Positions 13,187 to 17,609 of a stretch of 17,609 nucleotides of DNA are shown piece after piece (the first letter of the stretch is position 1; every line of letters starts with the position of its first letter). This DNA comes from Oscillospiraceae bacterium (lineage in GTDB: Bacteria; Bacillota; Clostridia; Oscillospirales; Oscillospiraceae). Where the stretch lies: assembly GCA_902802215.1 (NCBI GenBank), contig CADCLH010000012.1, positions 1-17,609 of the forward strand, written 5' to 3'. Under the pieces are notes generated by a model. The model was not told the DNA's origin. It saw only the letters and a list, made by a program, of their open reading frames with translations, and searched no databases. Both the position numbers and the translations under genes were made by a program.

Positions 13187-13924
13187 TCAGTTCCGGAAGC
13201 CGTTCCGGTCGATATAGGCGTCGTTTGCGGACATGCGCTTGACGAGGCGGTTGGCCGTGACGAACATGGCGATCACAAACACCAGGAACACAAGCCCCAT
13301 GACCGAGTCCTGATAGGTCGCGCAGAAGTCGTAAAAGCCGTGCAGCAGCATGGGCACGATCAGGGCGGTGCGGCGGAACTTCGCCGCGCCCGCGAGATCG
13401 CCGGCGCCCTGGCGGCGCTTGGCCAGTCCGTACCAAGTGCCCATGAACACGCCGAAGCAGGCGTGGCCGGGGACGGCGGTCACGGCGCGCACCAGCGCGG
13501 TCGTGAGACCGTAGTAGGCGACGTAGCCGATGTTTTCCCAGAGCGCGAAGCCCAGCGAGACGAAGACGCTGTACACCACGCCGTCGAACTGACAGTTGAA
13601 TTCGGGGTTGCGCCAGGTCCGCCGCTTGAGCAGGACGTACTTGGCTCCCTCCTCCGACAGCGCGACGACCACGAAGTAGAGCAGGAAGTTGTACAGCACG
13701 CTTTCCTTCTGAAAGAAAGCGTCCAGCAGCGCGATGCCGAGCCGTTCGCCCAGGGTGGCGATGGCGGTGGAGAAGACGCCGAAGAGCACCAGCGACAGCA
13801 GCAGCCCTCTGCTCTCCTTTTCGAGCCTGTCCGCCCGCTCGACCCGGATCAGCAGGATCACGGCGGGGATGACGGCGGAGGCGATCAGAATCGGATTGGC
13901 GGTAAAAACGCTCACAGCAAGCAC
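13187..13924 (-). CDS. PrsW-type intramembrane metalloprotease family protein
   Basis: PrsW-family proteins are polytopic membrane proteases of the CPBP/Abi-related group. Bacillus PrsW makes the site-1 cut in the anti-sigma factor RsiW. This 245-residue protein has about seven membrane segments and all signature blocks: EEGAKY at 91-96, FDGVVY at 113-118, FALWENIGY at 126-134, PGHACFGVFMG at 152-162 and HGFYDF at 195-200. The Glu and His residues in these blocks are the expected catalytic and metal-binding ones. No anti-sigma factor or sigma factor gene is nearby, so the substrate is unknown. The start is uncertain: GTG at 13924 has a weak RBS, while GTG at 13915 has AGGTG six bases upstream. 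It has its own promoter, back-to-back with that of the XRE gene. Confidence 0.88.
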   Translation of the reverse strand: MLAVSVFTANPILIASAVIPAVILLIRVERADRLEKESRGLLLSLVLFGVFSTAIATLGERLGIALLDAFFQKESVLYNFLLYFVVVALSEEGAKYVLLKRRTWRNPEFNCQFDGVVYSVFVSLGFALWENIGYVAYYGLTTALVRAVTAVPGHACFGVFMGTWYGLAKRRQGAGDLAGAAKFRRTALIVPMLLHGFYDFCATYQDSVMGLVFLVFVIAMFVTANRLVKRMSANDAYIDRNGFRN

Positions 13925-13969
13925 CTGATTTCTTTCTGGATAGGGGGTCGGCCCCTGTTCTCTGTTCTC

Positions 13970-13998
13970 AGCATATCATTTCCCTCCCGCCAAATCAA
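13970..13998 (-). promoter_or_regulatory. Promoter of the PrsW-type gene
   Basis: On the minus strand TTGATT (complement of 13998-13993) and TATGCT (complement of 13975-13970) are 17 bases apart. It starts 11 bases from the divergent XRE promoter. Confidence 0.65.
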
Positions 13999-14009
13999 GG
14001 AAAATCCAC

Positions 14010-14038
14010 TTGCGGGACAGGGCGGGCTGTGCTATGCT
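14010..14038 (+). promoter_or_regulatory. Promoter of the XRE regulator gene
   Basis: TTGCGG (14010-14015) and TATGCT (14033-14038) are separated by 17 bases, with the predicted start about 35 bases before the ATG. The -10 hexamer is identical to that of the divergent PrsW promoter. Autoregulation at this short shared region is plausible. Confidence 0.65.
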
Positions 14039-14080
14039 GAACGCAGAAAACCGCGAACATCTGAAAAGGGGGAACCAGTC

Positions 14081-14566
14081 ATGGCAAATAAAGTCGGTCC
14101 GCTCATCAAGGACGCGCGCACGAAGGCCAAGCTCAGCCAGACGGCTCTGGCCGAGCAGCTCGACGGTGTGACCGCCGCGGACATCGGCAAGGCCGAGCGC
14201 GGAGAGAAGGAGCTCTCCCAGTCCGTTCTGCGGCAGATCGCGAAGCTGACCGGCGTGACGCAGAGCTCGCTGCTCAACGCCGCGAAGGAGAGCACCTATA
14301 CCGCAGCCGCCGCGGCAAAGAAGCCCGCGGCCGAGTCGACCGCGAAGAAGACTGCCGCCTCGTCGACCGCGAAGAAGCCCGCGGCCGCGTCCAAGGCTTC
14401 GACGGAGCTCACGGCGGCGGAGAAAAAGCTGGTCGAGCTCTACCGCGCCGCCGACGCGGAGACGCGCAAGAAGGCCGTCGCCGTGCTCAAGGGCGAGGCG
14501 GTCGACAACGGCGATCTCTTTTCCGCCCTCCTCGGCATGGCGGGCGACATCCTTGGGAAAAAATAA
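14081..14566 (+). CDS. XRE-family helix-turn-helix protein with Ala/Lys-rich linker
   Basis: The 161-residue protein has an N-terminal XRE/Cro-type DNA-binding domain (about 5-65). The helix-turn-helix spans LSQTALAEQLDGVTAADIGKAERGEK, and LRQIAKLTGVTQSSLL closes the domain. Residues 70-108 are a low-complexity linker of repeated AAKKPAA/STAKK units, similar to histone H1 tails and able to contact DNA non-specifically. A helical C-terminal domain follows (LTAAEKKLVELYRAADAETRKKAVAVLKGE, about 110-139), with the LVELYRxxDxExRKKA pattern seen at the end of many phage-type XRE regulators. AAAAGGGGG lies eight bases before the ATG. The targets are unknown; the promoter shared with the PrsW-type gene makes that gene and itself the obvious candidates. 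Confidence 0.85.
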   Translation: MANKVGPLIKDARTKAKLSQTALAEQLDGVTAADIGKAERGEKELSQSVLRQIAKLTGVTQSSLLNAAKESTYTAAAAAKKPAAESTAKKTAASSTAKKPAAASKASTELTAAEKKLVELYRAADAETRKKAVAVLKGEAVDNGDLFSALLGMAGDILGKK

Positions 14567-14577
14567 GTTCCTCTGTC

Positions 14578-14612
14578 AAAAAAGATGCGGATTCCTCCGC
14601 ATCTTTATTATT
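14578..14612. terminator. Bidirectional terminator between the XRE and SprT-like genes
   Basis: AAAGATGCGGA (14581-14591) and TCCGCATCTTT (14596-14606) form a perfect 11-bp stem with a TTCC loop. T-rich tracts follow on both strands (ATTATTTG on plus, TTTTTTG on minus). It directly abuts the stop codon of the SprT-like gene. Confidence 0.9.
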
Positions 14613-15132
14613 TGTCCTCTCTCCGCACCAGCAGCGTGAAGCGGTTTCCGCCGCAGGCTTTGCACCGCAGGCTCCGGCCGCGGCCGCGCAGCAGCAGCTC
14701 CACGGCTTTCCCCCGGCGGATGTAGCGGCTCTCCGCGCCGCAGCCGTCGCAGCGGACGATGTACTTTGCCCTCTCCCGCCGCAGCTCGGCGGCCCTCCCC
14801 TGCTCGGGGGCGAGGCGCTTCGGATCGCAGCCGACGATGCGGCACATCTGCTTCCAGACCCGGTCGTGCCCGTGCTTCTCCCCCGGATGCAGCAGATGGA
14901 CCGCGGCGTGGGCGTACTCGTGGCGGACCGTGTCCCAGAACTGCGCGTCGTCGGCGAAGATCAGGGCCGAGAGCGTGATGCGCATCCGCCCCGCGCCCCG
15001 CGTCGGGACGCGAAAGGAGCCGAGCTGCCGCACCGCGCGTTTGGAGACGCGAAGCTCGATCATACCGGTGTCGATCCCGAGCAGCCGGTCCAGCCGGTCG
15101 TACTCGGCGCGGACCTCTTCGAGCGTGTGCAT
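14608..15132 (-). CDS. SprT-like zinc metalloprotein
   Basis: SprT-like proteins are zincin metallopeptidases related to eukaryotic SPRTN; the bacterial function is poorly known. This 174-residue protein has the HEYAH zinc motif at 71-75, with Glu72 as the expected catalytic base. A downstream GHDRVWKQM segment has His89 as a likely third ligand. A C-terminal zinc ribbon has Cys128-Cys131 and Cys157-Cys160 (CDGC and CKAC). These three features in this order define the family, and the length is normal. The ATG at 15132 is preceded by CGGAGGG with seven bases spacing; an upstream GTG in frame lies before the RBS and is rejected. It begins two bases after the stop of thiN, so it is translated from the thiN message. 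Confidence 0.88.
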   Translation of the reverse strand: MHTLEEVRAEYDRLDRLLGIDTGMIELRVSKRAVRQLGSFRVPTRGAGRMRITLSALIFADDAQFWDTVRHEYAHAAVHLLHPGEKHGHDRVWKQMCRIVGCDPKRLAPEQGRAAELRRERAKYIVRCDGCGAESRYIRRGKAVELLLRGRGRSLRCKACGGNRFTLLVRREDK

Positions 15133-15134
15133 GG

Positions 15135-15752
15135 TCAATCCCTCCGGTCGCACAGCAGTACCGCGGCGGTCCCCGCGTCGAATGTCAGCGTGATGTCCCC
15201 GGCAAAGTCGTTCCCGACGCCAAGGGGGAAGGCGTTGGAAAGCTCCGCATCGGTGACCTCGTATTTGGCGCCCCGGATCGTCAGTCCCGCGACGCGGTCC
15301 GTCAGCGCGAGGACCGAAAACTTCCAGCCCTTGCGTTTGGGGAAGCGGTAGCTGCCCGGACCGAGGACCCGCAGCTCGGTCCGCTCGTCGCGGGCGGCGG
15401 CGCGCAGTCCCGCGTCGGAGGCGAAATGCAGGGTCTGGAGATTGGCGAGCAGATGGTCGAGGCTGCCGCCGAGGGCACAGAGCAGCAAGACCTCCTCAAA
15501 GCCCTCTTCGACCGCATGGCGGACGGCGAGCATGGCGTCCGTATCGTCCTTGCGCACCGGAAAGCGCAGGACCGGGATTCCGTCCGGCAACTGGCCCGCG
15601 TAGGAGTCGAAGTCTCCCAGCAGCAGATCCGGGACGATCCCCTCTTTTTGACACCAGCGCAGGCCGCTGTCGCAGGCGATGAGGAAGTCGCCCTCCTCCC
15701 GCGCGCCGATGGGCGCGTACTCTCCGCCGGCGACGATGACGCAGCGTTTCAT
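15135..15752 (-). CDS. thiN: Thiamine pyrophosphokinase
   Basis: The enzyme transfers pyrophosphate from ATP to thiamine, giving thiamine diphosphate. The 205-residue protein has the family motifs in order: IACDSGLRWC (25-34), LLGDFDS (44-50), the substrate/metal-binding KDDTD (68-72) and GALGGxxDH in the form ALGGSLDH (93-100). The C-terminal block GAKYEVTD (161-168) is followed by GVGNDF, the counterpart of the usual G(I/T)SNEF. The length is typical (Bacillus ThiN is about 214). AGGAGGGG lies seven bases before the ATG at 15752; the open frame upstream runs through the promoter and is not coding. No TPP riboswitch was seen in the leader, which fits a salvage enzyme. It is the first gene of a two-gene operon with the SprT-like gene. 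Confidence 0.93.
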   Translation of the reverse strand: MKRCVIVAGGEYAPIGAREEGDFLIACDSGLRWCQKEGIVPDLLLGDFDSYAGQLPDGIPVLRFPVRKDDTDAMLAVRHAVEEGFEEVLLLCALGGSLDHLLANLQTLHFASDAGLRAAARDERTELRVLGPGSYRFPKRKGWKFSVLALTDRVAGLTIRGAKYEVTDAELSNAFPLGVGNDFAGDITLTFDAGTAAVLLCDRRD

Positions 15753-15781
15753 GTGCACTCCCCTCCTGTTCTCTGCCTCGG

Positions 15782-15810
15782 ATGGTAGCACAGGCGGCGG
15801 GCAAATGCAA
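15782..15810 (-). promoter_or_regulatory. Promoter of the thiN operon
   Basis: On the minus strand TTGCAT (complement of 15810-15805) and TACCAT (complement of 15787-15782) are 17 bases apart, with the predicted start about 24 bases before the thiN ATG. The stretch 15811-15924, between this promoter and the next, holds nothing I can identify. Confidence 0.65.
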
Positions 15811-15924
15811 GGCTTCTCCCCGCCGGTTTCTTTGTTTAACATTGCGCATTTGTAGTATTTACCCAGCATATCGTTATCATGCGCCCCGTTTCTGTTTCAC
15901 TTTGCCGAAATAAAGAAAAAGGAC

Positions 15925-15953
15925 TTGTCATCCGCGGATGCGCGTGCTATAGT
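15925..15953 (+). promoter_or_regulatory. Promoter of the glycine-riboswitch leader
   Basis: TTGTCA (15925-15930) and TATAGT (15948-15953) are separated by 17 bases, both five of six to consensus. The predicted start near 15960 gives a leader of about 260 bases before the symporter ATG. Confidence 0.8.
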
Positions 15954-15981
15954 ACGTTCATACTTTTTTCATACCTGTGAA

Positions 15982-16014
15982 TCCGGCAGGATCGCCCAGC
16001 GCGGGACCGCCGGA
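15982..16014 (+). other. Stem-loop upstream of the glycine aptamer (possible ghost aptamer)
   Basis: TCCGGC (15982-15987) pairs with GCCGGA (16009-16014), with a shorter CCC/GGG pairing inside. The region lacks the conserved core of a glycine aptamer. In singlet glycine riboswitches a reduced ghost helix on one side of the aptamer supports folding, and this hairpin sits in the right place for an upstream one. This is an inference from position and structure. Confidence 0.5.
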
Positions 16015-16020
16015 CGAGGA

Positions 16021-16104
16021 ACTCTGGAGAAGTCCGCACAAGGGTGTGCGGGTGCCGAAGGTGCAAGGCCGAAAGGCCGAATCTCTCAGGCAAAAGGACA
16101 GAGG
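16021..16104 (+). promoter_or_regulatory. Glycine riboswitch, single aptamer
   Basis: The conserved glycine aptamer elements are all present in order: CTCTGGAGA at the 5' side, TGCCGAAGGTGCAA in the middle (16053-16066), and ATCTCTCAGGCAAAAGGACA followed by GAG at the 3' side. P1 forms from CTCTG (16022-16026) with CAGAG (16099-16103). One arm hairpin is CCGCAC/GTGCGG (16034-16051), and another is GGCC-GAAA-GGCC (16067-16078) with a GNRA loop. Only one complete aptamer is visible, rather than the tandem pair common before gcvT. It lies in the leader of an alanine/glycine symporter gene, the expected kind of target. Confidence 0.93.
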
Positions 16105-16131
16105 GAAACAACCCGGATTTCGGGTTTTTCC
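16104..16131 (+). other. Hairpin of the riboswitch expression platform
   Basis: GGAAA (16104-16108), a bulged C, and AACCCG (16110-16115) pair with CGGGTT and TTTCC (16121-16131) around GATTT. The stem begins next to the aptamer P1, so it can stack on it or compete with it. Because the T run is consumed in the stem, this hairpin is unlikely to be the terminator itself. Confidence 0.5.
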
Positions 16132-16142
16132 GTCTTGCTCCG

Positions 16143-16173
16143 GAGCGGCTGTTGTTGGGCAGCGCTCTTTTTT
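16143..16173 (+). terminator. Riboswitch-associated intrinsic terminator
   Basis: GAGCGGCTG (16143-16151) pairs with CAGCGCTC (16160-16167), with one bulged G, around an eight-base loop, and TTTTTT follows (16168-16173). It lies between the aptamer and the symporter RBS, so transcription termination is the likely control step. Whether glycine turns it on or off is not readable with certainty. Confidence 0.7.
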
Positions 16174-16222
16174 CTTTGGGTCACAATTCATACGGCATGG
16201 GAGAGAAAAGGAGGAAAACACA

Positions 16223-17609
16223 ATGACAATCAGCAATTTCATTTCCGTCATGGATGATTTTGCCTGGGGTCCCGTGATGCTGATCCTGCTGGTCGGCACG
16301 GGCTTCTACCTCAGCTTCCGGATGGGCTTCATGCAGTTCAGCCGGATCCCCTACTGGTGGAAGAACACCGCGGGCAAGCTCACGCACAAGCATGTTGCGG
16401 GCGAGGGCGAGGTCACGCCCTTCCAGGCCCTCACCACCGCGCTGGCCGCCACGGTCGGCACGGGCAACATCGCCGGCGTCACCGGCGCGATCTTCATCGG
16501 CGGCCCCGGCGCCGTGTTCTGGATGTGGATCGCCGCCCTCGTGGGCATGATGACCAAGTACGCCGAGGTCGTGCTTGCGGTCAATTACCGCGAGCGCAAC
16601 GAGAAGGGAGACTGGGTCGGCGGACCGATGTATTACATCAAGAACGGTCTCGGAAAGGACTGGGCCTGGCTCGGCGGCATCTTCTGCGTGCTGGCGGCGC
16701 TGGCCGCCTTCGGCATCGGCAACGCCACCCAGGTGCAGTCGATCGCGGACGCCATCAACAACGCCATCGACAGCTTCACGCCCAACGCGGCCGGAACCTT
16801 CCTCTTCTTCGGCAGCGCCGTGCGCGTGAGCACCTTCATCGTCGGCGTCGTCGTGGCCGTGATCGTGGCGCTGGTCCTCTTCGGCGGCATCAAGCGCATC
16901 GGCCAGGTCACCGAAAAGCTCGTGCCCTTCATGGCCGTCATCTACATCGTCGCCGCGCTCATCGTGATCTTTGCCAACATCGGCCACATCGGCAAGGTCT
17001 TCGCCATGATCTTTGAGGGCGCCTTCAACGCCGACGCCGCGATCGGCGGCGCGTTCGGCATCACGGTGCTGACCAGCATGAAGAAGGGCGTCGGCCGCGG
17101 CTGCTTCTCGAACGAAGCCGGTCTCGGCTCCGCGCCCATCGCCCACGCCGCCACCTCCGAGACCGATCCGGTCCGTCAGGGCCTCTACGGCATCTTCGAG
17201 GTCTTCATGGACACCATCGTCATCTGCACGCTCACGAGCCTGACCGTGCTGAGCGCCTACTGCGCCGGCGGCATCGACATCAGCTGGGGCGCGGGCGGCA
17301 ACGGCTCCAACGTCGCGGCTGCCATGAGCACCGTCTTCGGCTCCAAGCTCGCGGCGGTCGTCATCGCGGTCTGCCTCAGCCTCTTCGCCCTGTCCACCAT
17401 CCTGAGCTGGTCGCTCTACGGCACGCGCTGCTTTGAGTACCTCTTCGGCGTCAAGGCCACCAAGATCTATCAGGGCCTGTTTATCGTCTTTGTCATCATC
17501 GGCGCCACGATGAGTCTGGCCGACGCCTGGAACCTGGCCGACGCGCTCAACGGCTTCATGGCCATCCCGAACCTGATCGCCCTGCTGGCGCTCTCCGGCG
17601 TGACCGTCA
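16223..17609 (+). CDS. Sodium:alanine/glycine symporter (AGCS family), 3' end outside window
   Basis: AGCS proteins take up alanine or glycine with sodium or protons across the cytoplasmic membrane. The visible 462 residues cover most of a usual length of about 450-500. The N-terminal helix is followed by the conserved ATVGTGNIAGVTGAI segment (about 76-90), GGPGAVFWMWIAALVGM (93-109), GGPMYYI (133-139) and the hallmark GRGCFSNEAGLGSAP (about 291-305). Many further hydrophobic helices are present. AGGAGG lies nine bases before the ATG at 16223. The gene is read from the promoter at 15925-15953 through a glycine riboswitch and terminator, which supports glycine as a natural substrate. The frame is open to the window end without disruption. 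The family assignment is confident; alanine versus glycine preference is inferred from the riboswitch. Confidence 0.93.
   Translation, partial: MTISNFISVMDDFAWGPVMLILLVGTGFYLSFRMGFMQFSRIPYWWKNTAGKLTHKHVAGEGEVTPFQALTTALAATVGTGNIAGVTGAIFIGGPGAVFWMWIAALVGMMTKYAEVVLAVNYRERNEKGDWVGGPMYYIKNGLGKDWAWLGGIFCVLAALAAFGIGNATQVQSIADAINNAIDSFTPNAAGTFLFFGSAVRVSTFIVGVVVAVIVALVLFGGIKRIGQVTEKLVPFMAVIYIVAALIVIFANIGHIGKVFAMIFEGAFNADAAIGGAFGITVLTSMKKGVGRGCFSNEAGLGSAPIAHAATSETDPVRQGLYGIFEVFMDTIVICTLTSLTVLSAYCAGGIDISWGAGGNGSNVAAAMSTVFGSKLAAVVIAVCLSLFALSTILSWSLYGTRCFEYLFGVKATKIYQGLFIVFVIIGATMSLADAWNLADALNGFMAIPNLIALLALSGVTV

Noticed and set aside
15753..15870. TPP riboswitch in front of thiN
   Set aside because: The promoter lies only about 30 bases before the ATG, leaving no room, and no THI-box core sequence is present.
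16181..17146. Minus-strand open frame opposite the AGCS symporter
   Set aside because: The product is Asp/His/Gly/Glu-rich mirror sequence, while the plus strand encodes conserved symporter motifs.

Overview
The window looks like chromosomal DNA from a high-GC, spore-forming Firmicute, most likely a gut clostridium of the Oscillospirales type. This is inferred from GC-rich coding sequence, strong AGGAGG-type ribosome binding sites, sigma-A style promoters, a BofA homologue, a long-form hibernation factor and a glycine riboswitch. No species is claimed. Most of it is ordinary core genome. No tRNA, rRNA, CRISPR array or complete mobile element was seen.

Layout. (a) 1-100: a sharp change of sequence character. 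A secreted GLUG-repeat protein gene appears to be cut by foreign, possibly insertion-sequence, DNA that carries its own leftward promoter, RBS and start codon. (b) 40-3113, minus strand: an MMPL/RND-type membrane exporter translationally coupled to the GLUG gene. (c) 3282-4472, plus strand: a DUF937 protein and bofA. (d) 4530-9779, minus strand: hpf, then after a terminator the rsmI - methyltransferase - PlsC-like acyltransferase fusion - gltS-like symporter series. (e) 10010-12587, minus strand: a two-gene cassette with a polytopic membrane protein carrying a Pro/Ala/Glu tail, overlapping the start of a membrane-anchored leucine-rich-repeat protein. (f) 12806-14566: a small Nif11-like protein converging on a PrsW-type intramembrane protease, then a divergent XRE regulator with a histone H1-like linker. 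(g) 14608-15752, minus strand: thiN and a SprT-like metalloprotein in one operon. (h) 15925-17609, plus strand: a glycine riboswitch leader in front of a sodium:alanine/glycine symporter that runs off the right end.

Many transcription units can be bounded from sequence alone. Promoters with 16-18 bp spacing precede several genes, and shared bidirectional hairpin terminators separate the convergent pairs bofA/gltS, Nif11/PrsW and XRE/SprT. The most reliable regulatory assignment is the glycine riboswitch controlling an amino-acid symporter. The less ordinary items are the interrupted GLUG gene, the acyltransferase-zinc ribbon fusion, the three-module LRR protein with its overlapping membrane partner, and the Nif11-like/PrsW pair. 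None of these is proven to be a new system.
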